DNA of 64,000 bases from CAWJHE01 sp963842455 (GCA_963842455.1 CAWJHE010000017.1:310001-374000); one strand, 5' to 3'; positions 9,870 to 19,996 are shown, numbered from the stretch's first letter. Notes: a model not told the origin generated them from the sequence alone. Program-made: numbers and translations.

Positions 9870-10304
9870 ATGAGTGATATTTCTCGCAGGAATTTCTTAA
9901 AATTACTTCAACGCGGCTTTACTTTCACGGGAATTGCCGCCCTGGCCGCCCCGATAGTAACTTACTTTTTCCCCTCTCGGCTTGAAGAAATGCCCTCCGA
10001 ACCAGTAATGGTAAGCCCGGAGGAGGATTTACCTCTTCTAAGCAGTAAGACCATCCAGTTTGGGCGGTATCCAGCGTTGGTGATCCACACTGAAAATGGT
10101 CTTAAAGCCTACTCTGCGGTTTGTACCCACTTTGCATGTATTGTCAAATGGGATAGCGAACTTGGACAAATCGTTTGCCCCTGCCACGAGGGATATTTTG
10201 ACCCCCTGGATGGCCATGTACTTTCAGGACCTCCGCCTACCCCCTTAGAAAGCCTGCCGGTATCCATCACGGATGGCAAGATTTTCATCGGAGGGCAATC
10301 ATGA
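9870..10304 (+). CDS. Rieske [2Fe-2S] protein with a Tat-like N-terminus
   Basis: 144 residues from ATG 9870, behind a G-rich GGGGGGAGG site; longer in-frame starts upstream run through the previous gene and have no support. The N-terminus SRRNFLK followed by a hydrophobic stretch is a Tat-type signal or uncleaved anchor. Cluster ligands are visible as CTHFAC (from Cys85) and CPCHEGYFD, which include both Cys-x-His pairs and the disulfide cysteines. It takes electrons from quinol at the Qo site and passes them to a c-type heme, possibly the CLHCH heme on the neighbouring cytochrome b. It overlaps the next gene by 4 bases (ATGA). Confidence 0.92.
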   Translation: MSDISRRNFLKLLQRGFTFTGIAALAAPIVTYFFPSRLEEMPSEPVMVSPEEDLPLLSSKTIQFGRYPALVIHTENGLKAYSAVCTHFACIVKWDSELGQIVCPCHEGYFDPLDGHVLSGPPPTPLESLPVSITDGKIFIGGQS

Positions 10305-12256
10305 CCAGTAAAACGATCACCGTCAACCAAAGTTTTATCGAGAAACTGAAACTCAATCAGAAAATTCGGTCTGGATTACCGCGCCTGAGAGACCTGCTCG
10401 TGCATGCCATTGGACAGATAAGAGTGCTAAAAAAAGCCTATCCAGGAATTATGCATGCTTTGATCTTCTGGGGAATTAGCATTCAAATACTTGGAACGGC
10501 AATCAATCTTATGCAGATGCAATTGTTTATCCCCGGTATTGAACTGCCTTTTCCAAGAGGTGACCTGTACTTGTTTTACGAGTTCATCATGGATCTGGCT
10601 GGTTTGATGATCCTGGCCGGTATGAGCATGGCATTCTACCGAAGAATTGCTATGCACCCCAAAACTCTGGAAACACGCTGGGATGATATCTATGCCTTAG
10701 TATTGTTAACCTTAATCCCAATCGCCGGCTTTTCTTTAGAGGGTATGCGTCTCCTCTCTGCCGCACCAGAATGGGCATCTTGGTCTTTTGTCGGAATTTG
10801 GGTGGCTCGTTTCTGGAAATTTCTCGGTATCCAGCCGGATCTGGCAGCACAAATTCACCCATATCTCTTTTGGACACATCTCAGCCTGGGCATGGTTTTT
10901 CTGGCCAGCATACCCTTTACCAAATTGCGCCATCTGATCGCGATCCCTGTAAATATTCTCGCTCGTCCAGCTCGAAAAACAGGAATAATCGAGAAAATTG
11001 AGAATATTGATGAAGCCGAAATCCTGGGTGTTGGCAAAATAGATGAATTCACCTCGCAACAATTGCTCTCATTCGATGCTTGTGTACGCTGTGGACGTTG
11101 CGAGGAGGTTTGCCCCGCATCTATTTCTGGCACGGACTATTCTCCCCGCTCCTTTATCCAAGCCCTACGGCAAACCATGATACACGATCTAATAGGGACA
11201 AATGGGAACGGTCATAAACCAGCTGTCGAAACTGATATTTTAGGCAAAGTAGTCGCCGAGAATATTCCTTGGGTCTGCACAACCTGTGGCGCCTGTGTTG
11301 AACGCTGCCCCGCGTTTGTCAGACCATTAGATGAGGTTATAGATTTGCGCCGCTATCAGGCATTGACAACTGGGAAGCTGCCAAAACCGGTCGCAGATAC
11401 ACTGCGCAACCTGGAAAGGCAAGGAAATCCATGGGGCATAGCCGCTCAGGAACGCACAGCTTGGGCTGCTAACCTGGACATCCGAGAAATTTTGCCGGGT
11501 GAAGAGACCGATATATTGCTCTTCTTGGGCTGTGCATTTGCTTTTGATGATCGGAATAAGAAAGTCGCCCAAGCTTTTGTCCGGTTATTGAAGAGAGCTG
11601 ATCTTGATTTTGCCATATTAGGTTTGGATGAAACCTGTTGTGGTGAGACAGCTCGCCGGATGGGCCATGAGTATCTTTTTCAGGTGATGGCAGAACAAAA
11701 TATTGAGACCTTACGCCAGGTAAAGTTCAACCGCCTGGTAACACAATGCCCTCACTGCTTTAATACGCTCAAGAATGAATATCCGCAGCTTGGCGGTGAT
11801 TTCCCAGTTCAACACTACACAGAGTTCCTGGCATCACTAAACTTACCTGAGCTTCGATTACATTCGGGTGACAATGGTGAGTTTGGGAGCATAGCCTATC
11901 ACGACTCCTGCTACCTTGGGCGTTATAACCAGATTTACGCCGCTCCCCGTGAATTGCTAGATCGTGCCCACATCGAAAGAGTAGAACTCAAACGTAATAA
12001 AGAGAATAGTTTTTGCTGCGGAGGCGGAGGGGGGCAAATGTGGCTCGAGACGGATGCGGAAACTCGTATCAACCACCGCCGCCTGGCTGAAGTGCAACAA
12101 TCAAAAGTTGAAACTGTGGCAACAGCCTGTCCATATTGCTTATTGATGTTTGATGATGCCATCCGCTCCAAAGGTGTTGGAGATCATATTCATGTTGCAG
12201 ATATCGCTGAAATTTTAGATCAGAAACTTAGTGCACAAGACAATCTAAGGAGGTAA
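10301..12256 (+). CDS. HdrD-like membrane iron-sulfur oxidoreductase (second copy)
   Basis: 651 residues, with the same architecture as the protein at 522: an N-terminal membrane domain of about 230 residues, two [4Fe-4S] motifs (CVRCGRCEEVCP and CTTCGACVERCP), then two CCG-type domains. Here both are canonical, TCCGETARRMG and FCCGGGGGQMW, each followed by a CPxC (CPHC, CPYC). It overlaps the Rieske gene by 4 bases and the FrhB-like gene by 1, so all are probably translated together. HdrD-type subunits act on disulfides or exchange electrons with quinones. Placed in a Rieske/cytochrome b operon, it may feed quinol to that complex; this is inference. Confidence 0.85.
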   Translation: MTSKTITVNQSFIEKLKLNQKIRSGLPRLRDLLVHAIGQIRVLKKAYPGIMHALIFWGISIQILGTAINLMQMQLFIPGIELPFPRGDLYLFYEFIMDLAGLMILAGMSMAFYRRIAMHPKTLETRWDDIYALVLLTLIPIAGFSLEGMRLLSAAPEWASWSFVGIWVARFWKFLGIQPDLAAQIHPYLFWTHLSLGMVFLASIPFTKLRHLIAIPVNILARPARKTGIIEKIENIDEAEILGVGKIDEFTSQQLLSFDACVRCGRCEEVCPASISGTDYSPRSFIQALRQTMIHDLIGTNGNGHKPAVETDILGKVVAENIPWVCTTCGACVERCPAFVRPLDEVIDLRRYQALTTGKLPKPVADTLRNLERQGNPWGIAAQERTAWAANLDIREILPGEETDILLFLGCAFAFDDRNKKVAQAFVRLLKRADLDFAILGLDETCCGETARRMGHEYLFQVMAEQNIETLRQVKFNRLVTQCPHCFNTLKNEYPQLGGDFPVQHYTEFLASLNLPELRLHSGDNGEFGSIAYHDSCYLGRYNQIYAAPRELLDRAHIERVELKRNKENSFCCGGGGGQMWLETDAETRINHRRLAEVQQSKVETVATACPYCLLMFDDAIRSKGVGDHIHVADIAEILDQKLSAQDNLRR

Positions 12257-12258
12257 TG

Positions 12259-13290
12259 ATGAGCACGGTATGGAAGATCAATACTTATGGCGATCCACTA
12301 AAAACTGTCCGGCTCTTCTTACAAACCATCTGGGCGCAAGCAGGCTTGCAAGGAATGCTCATCCCAACCAACGGATCACACAAGAACACAACCAGGCCTC
12401 AATTAATTGATGATCCGGAACGCCTGGACCATATCAATCCATTTAGACCTGTAATGACAGTCAATGCTTCCAGGTTAATTCCTGCTTTGATACACGAGCA
12501 CCCACAATCCCACTTAAGCGCAGTTTTGCGTCCTTGCGAAATGCGATCGCTAGCAGAAATGGTGAAACATAATTCATTCAAGCTGGATGGTTTCCTGACT
12601 ATCTGCATAGATTGTTTGGGGACCTACCCGGCAGATGAATACCAATGGCGCGCCTCGCGCAAAGAATCGGACAGTGAAATTACCCATGAAGCCCTCCAGT
12701 TCGCTCGCCAGGGAGGCATGCTTTCCTATCGTTATCGAGCTGCCTGCCAAACTTGTGTGTCTCCTCAGGCTCATCTGGCCGATATCAATATTCACGTCAT
12801 GGGATTGCCGGTTCGCCAGCTTGTTCTGGTTGAAGCCCGCAATGAAGAAACTACAGAGCGATTGGGCTTAACAAGAATCACTGATGGTGAAGCAAACTCC
12901 GAAATCGTCGAACAACATGATCGAATCATTTCAAAAATCCTCGAGCGGCACCAACATACCATGCAGCGCATAACCCAGGGGCTTGGTGACCTCTTGCCCC
13001 AAAACATCCACGATATCATTTCCCAATTAGAAAGTTGTGGAAAATGCCAGCACTGTATGACAGCCTGTCCTATTTGTTCTGTACATTTTCCTGTCCGTGA
13101 TCAAGCAGGTCACTATCAGGAAGATCAAATTACACGCTGGCTGATTTCTTGTAGTGGGTGTGGCATGTGCGAACAAGCCTGTATTAATCATCTTCCTCTA
13201 AGCATCATTTTTGGCCATGTCCACAAAAAACTTGCAGAAGAGTATGATTACAACGCAGGACAGTCTTTTGAGGGATCCCTACCGTTCTAA
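12259..13290 (+). CDS. FrhB-like / double-cluster ferredoxin protein (HdrC- or FdhB-like)
   Basis: 343 residues from ATG 12259, which has AAGGAGG 5 bases upstream; an overlapping ATG at 12256 sits too close to it. The first ~240 residues resemble the FrhB/FdhB family, with conserved cysteines in RPCEMRS, ICIDCLG and ACQTCVS. The C-terminal part has two [4Fe-4S] motifs, CGKCQHCMTACP and CSGCGMCEQAC. Such proteins hand electrons between a flavin or another donor and iron-sulfur partners. It is the last gene of the cytochrome operon and is closed by a terminator, so it is probably the soluble donor module for the second HdrD-like protein. The donor is unknown. Confidence 0.75.
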   Translation: MSTVWKINTYGDPLKTVRLFLQTIWAQAGLQGMLIPTNGSHKNTTRPQLIDDPERLDHINPFRPVMTVNASRLIPALIHEHPQSHLSAVLRPCEMRSLAEMVKHNSFKLDGFLTICIDCLGTYPADEYQWRASRKESDSEITHEALQFARQGGMLSYRYRAACQTCVSPQAHLADINIHVMGLPVRQLVLVEARNEETTERLGLTRITDGEANSEIVEQHDRIISKILERHQHTMQRITQGLGDLLPQNIHDIISQLESCGKCQHCMTACPICSVHFPVRDQAGHYQEDQITRWLISCSGCGMCEQACINHLPLSIIFGHVHKKLAEEYDYNAGQSFEGSLPF

Positions 13291-13317
13291 ATTCACAAAA
13301 AGTTACATTATAATTGC

Positions 13318-13364
13318 AATCCGCATCACCTCAAGATTGAAAGGTTATGCGGATTTTTATTTTT
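13318..13364 (+). terminator. Intrinsic terminator after the cytochrome/Hdr operon
   Basis: Nine-base stem AATCCGCAT/ATGCGGATT with a 20-base loop, followed by a T-rich tail (TTTATTTTT). It lies 27 bases after the FrhB-like stop and before the E3 gene. Confidence 0.75.
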
Positions 13365-13475
13365 AGATAGTATAATGCTCATAATTTCATTTATAAAAAT
13401 ATTCTCTTAAAATATTGCACCACAGGTTCAAACCCTCGGAACAATATAGGGAGAATGATTACTTAAGGAGATCCC

Positions 13476-14873
13476 ATGAGCGAATATGATGTAATTGTTA
13501 TTGGAGCAGGACCGGCTGGTTATGTATGCGCAATTCGCGCATCCCAGTTAGGTCTCAAAACAGCCATTATTGATAAACAATGGTTAGGCGGCGTATGTCT
13601 TAATGTTGGTTGTATTCCATCCAAAGCGCTGCTAAAGAATGCTGAAGTCGCCCACACTTTACGAGAGCGCGGGAAGGAATTTGGTTTCACCTTCGAAAAC
13701 CTGCAGATGGACTTTAGTGTAGCTGTAAAACGAAGCCGCCAGGTTTCAGAACGCTTGACCAAGGGCGTCGGTTTCCTGATGAAGAAAAACAATATCGATG
13801 TTCATATGGGAACCGCCAAGGTGACTGCCAAAGATACCGTAGTCGTCAGCGATGAGAATGGCAAAACCAATGATCTCAAAACCAAAAATATCGTCGTCGC
13901 GACGGGCGCCAGTACAATGGTGCCCCCAGGATGGGAAATCGATGGCAAGCACATTGTCACTTACCTGGAAGCGATATTACAGGAAAAACGCCCGGCTTCA
14001 GCAATTATCATCGGAGCTGGCGCAATTGGAGTGGAGTTCGCAACAGTTTGGAATTCCTACGGCACTGAGGTTACCATCGTAGAAATGTTGCCACGTCTCG
14101 TTCCCCTCGAAGACGAAGAAGTCAGCAACGAGTTGGCAAAAGCATTTAAACGACGAAAAATCAATTCTTTGACTGGACACCGGGTGGAATCCATTACAGC
14201 AACCGAAAATGGAGTCCAGGTGAAAGTTAGCAGTGAAAAAGGTGAGGCAACCTTAGAAGCAGAACAAGCCCTGGTAGCCATCGGTTTTAAACCAAACGGA
14301 CGCAACTTGGGACTTGAAGAAGTAGGAGTAAACCTGTCTCAGCGCGGTGCAGTAGAGGTCGACGAACGGATGGCCACAAATGTACCTGGAATTTGGGCAA
14401 TTGGAGATGTGACCGCCAAAATGATGTTAGCCCACGTGGGTTCCGCCCAGGCTATGGTCTGTGCTGAAGCCATTGCCGGACACGAAACCAGGCCATTAAA
14501 TTATGAGATGATGCCACGTGCCACCTATTGCCAGCCACAAGTAGCATCCTTTGGGCTCACTGAAGCACAAGCCAAGGAGCGTGGCCACGAGCTCAAGATC
14601 GGACGCTTCCCCTACCAGGCCAACGGCAAAGCGCTTGGTCTAGGCGAGTCAACTGGTTGGATCAAGATTGTCAGTGATGCGCAGTATGGTGAAATCTTGG
14701 GCGCTCACATGATCGGTCCTGAAGTCACTGAGTTACTGCCAGAGTTAACCCTGGCACAAATGATGGAAATCACCACACGTGAAATCGCTCGCAATGTCCA
14801 CGCCCATCCCACTTTAAGTGAAGCATTGATGGAAGCTGCACACGCTGCTGAAGGGCATGCGATCCACACGTAA
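13476..14873 (+). CDS. lpdA: Dihydrolipoamide dehydrogenase (E3)
   Basis: 465 residues, normal family length, with AAGGAG before ATG. The FAD-binding GAGPAGYVCAIRA, the redox disulfide GGVCLNVGCIPSK (about residues 37-49), the NAD-binding GAGAIGVEFATVW and the C-terminal His-Glu motif region HAHPTLSEALMEAAH are all visible. It reoxidises dihydrolipoamide on E2 and reduces NAD+. It is the natural third component for the E1 and E2 encoded at 2615 and 5130, although the cytochrome operon stands between them and a terminator lies upstream, so it has its own promoter. Confidence 0.95.
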   Translation: MSEYDVIVIGAGPAGYVCAIRASQLGLKTAIIDKQWLGGVCLNVGCIPSKALLKNAEVAHTLRERGKEFGFTFENLQMDFSVAVKRSRQVSERLTKGVGFLMKKNNIDVHMGTAKVTAKDTVVVSDENGKTNDLKTKNIVVATGASTMVPPGWEIDGKHIVTYLEAILQEKRPASAIIIGAGAIGVEFATVWNSYGTEVTIVEMLPRLVPLEDEEVSNELAKAFKRRKINSLTGHRVESITATENGVQVKVSSEKGEATLEAEQALVAIGFKPNGRNLGLEEVGVNLSQRGAVEVDERMATNVPGIWAIGDVTAKMMLAHVGSAQAMVCAEAIAGHETRPLNYEMMPRATYCQPQVASFGLTEAQAKERGHELKIGRFPYQANGKALGLGESTGWIKIVSDAQYGEILGAHMIGPEVTELLPELTLAQMMEITTREIARNVHAHPTLSEALMEAAHAAEGHAIHT

Positions 14874-14891
14874 TAAACATCGAAACGGTTG

Positions 14892-14919
14892 AGGAGCGGT
14901 GCAGGTTTGTGCCGCTCCT
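14892..14919 (+). terminator. GC-rich hairpin after lpdA, possible terminator
   Basis: Eight-base stem AGGAGCGG/CCGCTCCT with a 12-base loop, 18 bases after the lpdA stop. It lacks a proper T tract, so it may only stabilise the messenger end. Confidence 0.4.
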
Positions 14920-14969
14920 TATGGATTAAGAAAAAACAAGAGCGAGATGGACTTCCCAGGAGTATTATA

Positions 14970-16758
14970 GTGGCGGATAGGAAGCTAACACGATACCTAG
15001 CACAGGCTGAGAAAGCCTACCGGAAGAATAAACGGCAGGAAGGTGCACAACTGGTTGATAAGATTTTGCACGAAGATTTCAACCATCGCGGCGCCTGGGA
15101 ATTGCTTTTCCGATTATACGGAAATGATCAGAAGTCTTGAAAGTTTCCGATTCACTTTCGCGCAGAAGCATTACCCAAAACAAATCCACCTCTTACAGAA
15201 GTTGACTGATCTAACCAACACACCTGAAAAGAAACCTTCTTTCTTTTCTCGCCTGTTTGGCATCTTCAAGGGTAAGCATAAATCCCCATCTTCTCCCGCT
15301 GCAGATGTTCAGCGGTTGACATCGCAGGAGAGGATCTTGTCCAATTTTGAGCCTGATCTTCCTCAAAGTAAACCTGCTCCAAAATCGGATCCACCAGCCT
15401 CTGCCTCACCTGTTCGCGCAGGGCTGCTCCGAGAAACTCAAACCCTTGAAACACCTGCCAGGGGTAATTTTCCTGCGCCAGATCATGCCAGATCGTCACA
15501 AACCTCCACACCAGTTTTTTCTCAGGGAAAACCACCCGTCGCCGGAGGAAAGTTTAGAGTTTTGGTCGTCGATGATATTCCCGAAACACGGGAGAATATT
15601 ATCCGGTCTCTGCAATTTAATGAATCGATTGAAGTTGTTGGCACCGCGTCCAATGGTTATCAAGCGATCGAATCAGCCAAGAAATTAAAGCCTGAAGTGA
15701 TCATCATGGATGTGAACATGCCAGATATGGATGGCATTCATGCAACAGCCAACATACGAAGAGAAGTCCCCAATTCCCAGGTGATTATTCTGACTGTTCA
15801 AGATGATCTCGACTATATGCGCAATGCAATGTTGGCGGGAGCTCGAGACTTTTTGACAAAACCCCCCATGATCGACGAATTAAACGCTGCCGTCCAGCGC
15901 GCTGCGATTTTTGCCAGACAAGAACAAGAAAAGGTGGTGCAGGTTGATTTAGGAGTAAAAACCAACACATCACCCAGCAGGAACCGGGGAAAAGTAATAT
16001 CCATCTACAGCCCAAGAGGCGGCGCCGGGTGTACAACCATTACAGCCAACCTGGCTGCGGTCTTACATAAGGAAGATACACCGGTCGTTATCATAGATGG
16101 AAATCTACAATTTGGCGATATTCCAGTCATCTTCAATGCCCAAGGAGGTCACTCAATCGCAGATCTGATCCCTCGCCTGGATGAAATGGATAATGACCTG
16201 GTTAATGAAGTCCTCATTCACCACAACAGTGGGATCGATATTCTCGCCTCACCAAGCCCTGAAGAAGCGGATATGGTTAATGGAGAACAATTTCAGCGCA
16301 TCATCCGGTATTTCTCCAACGTATATTCCTATGTCCTCATCGACTGCCCAACACAATTAACCGATACCACGTTGGCTGCCTTAGAAAGCAGCGACCTTGT
16401 AATCTTACTGATTAAACAAGATATACCAGCCATCGCGAGAGCCAAGAAATTCTTAGATTTAGCGCCGTTAATTCGCCTGGAAGCCAAACGTGTCTTGATT
16501 GCCGTCAACCAATACGACAAAAGGATCGAGATAACCCCAGAGAAGCTGGGAGAAACACTTAAAAAAGAAGTTTCTGCCGTGATCCCCGTGAGCAGCGAGA
16601 CAGTTATCACATCCGTAAACCGTGGTGTTCCGTTCATGCTGCAAAAGCAGTCATTGGCACTACCAGTCGGGCGCGCAATCTTGGAATTGGTAGAAGCAAT
16701 TCGCCAACAGGTCTCCACGCTAGACCAAGAGGCTGAACAATCGAAATCTAAGTCTTAA
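14970..16758 (+). CDS. CpaE/TadZ-like protein: receiver domain + MinD-like ATPase, with an apparent frameshift
   Basis: The start is GTG 14970 with AGGAG 7 bases upstream. The first ~55 residues (KLTRYLAQAEKAYRKNKR) form a short helical module that ends in a stop at 15138-15140. A one-base loss around 15130-15137 (GNDQK to SLESF) restores a single frame of about 595 residues. Next come a low-complexity linker, a receiver domain (LVVDDIPETREN, IIMDVNMPDMDG, FLTKPP) and a ParA/MinD-like domain. Its Walker A is SPRGGAGCTTITANL: the usual signature lysines are absent, as often in CpaE/TadZ. Such proteins place Tad/Flp pilus machinery at a pole, but no other pilus gene is in the window. Confidence 0.75.
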
Positions 16759-16762
16759 AGGC

Positions 16763-17947
16763 TTATTCTACAAGCGTCTCGTAGAAGCGCCTCACCTTTT
16801 CCATAACCACTCGGTAATTAGCACGCTCCGAAATGATTTTTGTGTTCTGTCGCCTGGCTTTTTCTAAAAGAACCGGATCAGTCAGTGCACTTAAAATCGC
16901 ATTAGCCAGTGCTTGCGGATCATTCGGATTGACCAGATATCCATTTTCCCCCGAAATAATCCACTCGCGTATTGACTCTAAATCACCCGCCACCGGGAAA
17001 CAGCCACATGCCATAGCTTCCAAGAGCGTGTTAGGCGTGCCATCATGTACACTTGGTGAAACAACGATGTCAGCCTGGCGGAACAAATTTGCCATCTCTT
17101 GCCGCGTTTGTCGGGGCATTAAGACAGTGTTGGCTTCAATTCCAAGCTCTCGCACCCATTTTTCTGCTTGCAGTTCGCCTGCCATCGTTGGGCAATAGAA
17201 CTTCGTCTCGGGTTGCTGTTGCAAAACCAGGGGGATGGACCGAAAAAAGATATCATTTCGGATGTACGCCCGGATTCCACGAGGGTTCACCACGCTGAAT
17301 AAATCGCGCCGTTCATCGTGCGTGATTTCCTCTGGGGGATAGAAAATTTCATCCTGGATACCTCCTGCGCCAGGCACGACCAACCCAGGCTTGCGAGCAT
17401 CAAACCCCCATTTTTGCGCCAGCCTGAGATCACGATCACAATCACTTTGTATCGCATCAACCTGCATAAGTGTATTTCGGGTGAGCCAGCCCATCCACGG
17501 ATTAGCCCTGGCATGCAAGGTAAAATCGTTTCCCCACACTGAAACCAGCAAGGGTACAGCAATTTTTGCTGAAGCTGCAATCATTCCCTCAAATGGGATT
17601 CGCATGGCATGCACAAGTTGCGGCTGGATCTGACCAACCACTTGGTTGACCTGTTTTGCTGCAGACTTCACCGTTATTGGACCCAGCCATTGGCGAATCC
17701 GGGTGCGCAACCCCACTGCCTTAGCCCCCCAAATGCCAGAACTGTTCTGCTTGCTGCGCACTGCAGGGGATTCTTGAACCTTTAAGCCACTAAAGCCTAC
17801 CGGTACAATTGAGAAGGAAGCCAGGCGCTCATCTGCTTTACAGGCATATGTCGAGATCAAATGCACCTGATCGCCTCTCTCCAAAAAATATTCAATCCAG
17901 TTAAGGGCAATTGGAGATCGACCATCTGCAATAAAAAGCAAGCGCAT
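16763..17947 (-). CDS. Glycosyltransferase family 4 (GT-B)
   Basis: 394 residues. The N-terminus (MRLLFIADGRSP, WIEYFLERGDQVHLIS) is a GT-B acceptor domain. The C-terminal half has the family-4 signature ADIVVSPSVHDGTPNTLLEAMACGC, with the conserved Glu that contacts the nucleotide sugar. It transfers a sugar from a nucleotide donor to a lipid-linked or glycan acceptor on the cytoplasmic face. It is the last gene of a minus-strand glycan cluster and converges on the CpaE-like gene with 4 bases between stops and no clear terminator. Donor and acceptor cannot be told. Confidence 0.85.
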   Translation of the reverse strand: MRLLFIADGRSPIALNWIEYFLERGDQVHLISTYACKADERLASFSIVPVGFSGLKVQESPAVRSKQNSSGIWGAKAVGLRTRIRQWLGPITVKSAAKQVNQVVGQIQPQLVHAMRIPFEGMIAASAKIAVPLLVSVWGNDFTLHARANPWMGWLTRNTLMQVDAIQSDCDRDLRLAQKWGFDARKPGLVVPGAGGIQDEIFYPPEEITHDERRDLFSVVNPRGIRAYIRNDIFFRSIPLVLQQQPETKFYCPTMAGELQAEKWVRELGIEANTVLMPRQTRQEMANLFRQADIVVSPSVHDGTPNTLLEAMACGCFPVAGDLESIREWIISGENGYLVNPNDPQALANAILSALTDPVLLEKARRQNTKIISERANYRVVMEKVRRFYETLVE

Positions 17948-17966
17948 AGTTGCCCGTACCTTCCTC

Positions 17967-19122
17967 TTACTCCCGTATTGAATCGCTTATAGAATGCTGT
18001 TTTTTTACATTGTAAACAGTGTTAATTGCCTGCATAAAAACACTGACCATCCGTTCCAGGTTGATCTCCTGCGATACAATCCGGTAGGATTCTGCTCCCT
18101 TTTTCCGTAAGCTAATGACATCATCTAGAGCGGTATTCAGGCTGCTTTGCAAAGCAGCCAGATCATTGGGCGGTATCGTCCAGCCGTTGGATGGTCGCAC
18201 CAGGTCGTCTTGAGTGCCATCTCCTTGAGCTACGATAACTGGTAAACCGAACGACATTGCCTGTTGAACAGCCAGACCTCCCGTCCCTGGGAGGACAAAA
18301 AGGTCAGCCATTCGAAAATATGCCTGCCAGATCCTCACCATGCAATGCGCCAGTGAATTGTGTTGCTGGATAAATTTCCTGTGCCAGTTTCTCAAACTCT
18401 GCACGAGCTGGTCCATCTCCCACCACAATCAATCTTGGCCTTTTCTCGTGCGGCAAGGATGCACAAGCTATTAGCAGGTTATCAATTCGTTTCCGAGACT
18501 GCAGGCGTCCCACAAAAAGAACAACTGGCGAACCAGAAAAGCCTGGCTTGCGTTCGATAATTGCCTGCGTGGGTTTGGGAGAGACCGCGTTCAAAGCCAC
18601 GAAAATCCGGTCTACAGAACCTCCTGAAGCAGCATATTCTTCAGCACCGCGTTGGCTGTATGCAATCATGCCATCAAATTGCCCGATAAATCGACTGCGT
18701 GCTCGCTGCCTCAACCTGGCCAGGCTGCCATGAATGGCTGGCGCTCCTAACCCCCAGCCCAGAACAGACCGTCCGCGCCGGTGCATCCATTTCACGGCGT
18801 TTTGGGTTCGAATATAACGAGGGTTCGCCTCAACAATTAACACATCGGGCTGCCAATTCTCCAACCAATCGATCAGACCCTTCTGCCAACAATAATAAAA
18901 GGCAGATTGCACATTCAAAAAGTGGATGTTCTGGGCTTTTTGGAATACTGCGTGTTTTAATTGGTTTGTCGTGCTAATGTGCTCGTCAGGGCGCGGCTCT
19001 CCTGCGAAGACACTCAACCCCCCAACACAGGACTGAGCCAGGGCATCAAAAAAAGGCGCCCGGTAAACGGGCAATACCCGTTGCAAGATAGCCAATCGTC
19101 CAGGAAAAACCATTTCAGCCAT
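17967..19122 (-). CDS. Glycosyltransferase family 4, with an apparent frameshift
   Basis: The N-terminal part (from ATG 19122, GAGG 4 bases upstream) runs 272 residues to a premature stop at 18304. It includes VVLFVGRLQSRKRIDNLL and LIVVGDGPARAEFEKLA. The C-terminal part, in another frame, begins AYFRMADLFVLPGTGG and continues through AMSFGLPVIV to 17967. One extra G on the minus strand in the GCAGGCAT stretch (about 18321-18329) accounts for the break: DLA joins directly to AYFRMADLF. Repaired, it is a typical GT-B enzyme of about 385 residues. Its neighbours are FkbM and another glycosyltransferase on the same strand. Confidence 0.82.
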
Positions 19123-19128
19123 GTTGCC

Positions 19129-19989
19129 TCAGGCTCCCGGAAAAGCAACCAGGTATGCTTTCCAATCTAAATGCTCCAGTGATTCCACCTGGGGATAAGC
19201 AGGACTCATCTGGCAAATCCGGTAGTTAGTTTCTGTCAGAGTTTTCCAGACAGCCTTAGCAGCTTCCGGTCCATGCAATTCAAGCATCACAACCGGCCTG
19301 GCCTGTTCCAGTAACCGTTTCATGCCTGGCAAAGCCAGAACCTCACCACCCTCAATATCCATCTTGACCATCTGAGGAGGAGGGTTTCCTTGTTGATAGA
19401 CAAAATCATCCAATGAAATTGCCTGCACTTGAATACTTCCCGAATAAGAAAATTCCTGTCGCCCAGCTGAGCCAGACACTTTACCCATTCCACCAGAAGG
19501 CCCAATTTGAAATTGAACTTCGCCGGTTTCTTCAACCACAGCAGCCTTAATAAGCTGGACATGGTCGCCAAAGCCGCTGGCTTCCAGGTTAATCGCAAAG
19601 CGTTCATGGTTGTCAGGTAAGGCTTCAAAGGAAAATACTTTTCCTGTTTTTGTTACCTGGCGCGCTAAGATCATACTGATATAGCCAATATTAGCGCCAA
19701 CATCGTACACCACCATCCCGGGTCGAACCAGGTCTTGGATAGTCTGCTGCAATTCGACTTCATATGTTCCCAGCCAATAATCTTTTTCGGTCTGCAAATC
19801 CAGGTAAAGGGGAATGCCTGCCAGGTTTCCAGCAGCCACTTTGACTTTTGTTAGCCCTTGCGGGGCAGCTTTGTTTAAGCTAGTACGGATCAGCCTGGCT
19901 ACTGGTTTAAATGCATACAGGCTGCGTTTGACTGATAAGGGCAGCCATTTCGAACTCAAGGCCGCCAGAGAAAGCAGTAGTTTTTTCAT
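19129..19989 (-). CDS. FkbM-family SAM-dependent methyltransferase
   Basis: 286 residues from ATG 19989 (MKKLLLSLAALSS), which lies just after the stop of the preceding glycosyltransferase; longer in-frame starts overlap that gene. The SAM-binding motif is VVYDVGANIGYISMILA, followed by VFSFEALPDN and, near the C-terminus, VKMDIEGGEVLALPG, the FkbM signature. Members O-methylate sugars or polyketides. In this cluster a role in methylating a glycan is likely. The first residues are hydrophobic and may anchor it to the membrane. Confidence 0.85.
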   Translation of the reverse strand: MKKLLLSLAALSSKWLPLSVKRSLYAFKPVARLIRTSLNKAAPQGLTKVKVAAGNLAGIPLYLDLQTEKDYWLGTYEVELQQTIQDLVRPGMVVYDVGANIGYISMILARQVTKTGKVFSFEALPDNHERFAINLEASGFGDHVQLIKAAVVEETGEVQFQIGPSGGMGKVSGSAGRQEFSYSGSIQVQAISLDDFVYQQGNPPPQMVKMDIEGGEVLALPGMKRLLEQARPVVMLELHGPEAAKAVWKTLTETNYRICQMSPAYPQVESLEHLDWKAYLVAFPGA

Positions 19990-19996
19990 TCGATTC

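Noticed and set aside
13420..13450. GGTTCAAACCCTCGGAAC resembles a tRNA T-arm
   Set aside because: No matching acceptor, D or anticodon arms around it, so not a tRNA; an attachment site is unsupported because no integrase or second copy is seen.
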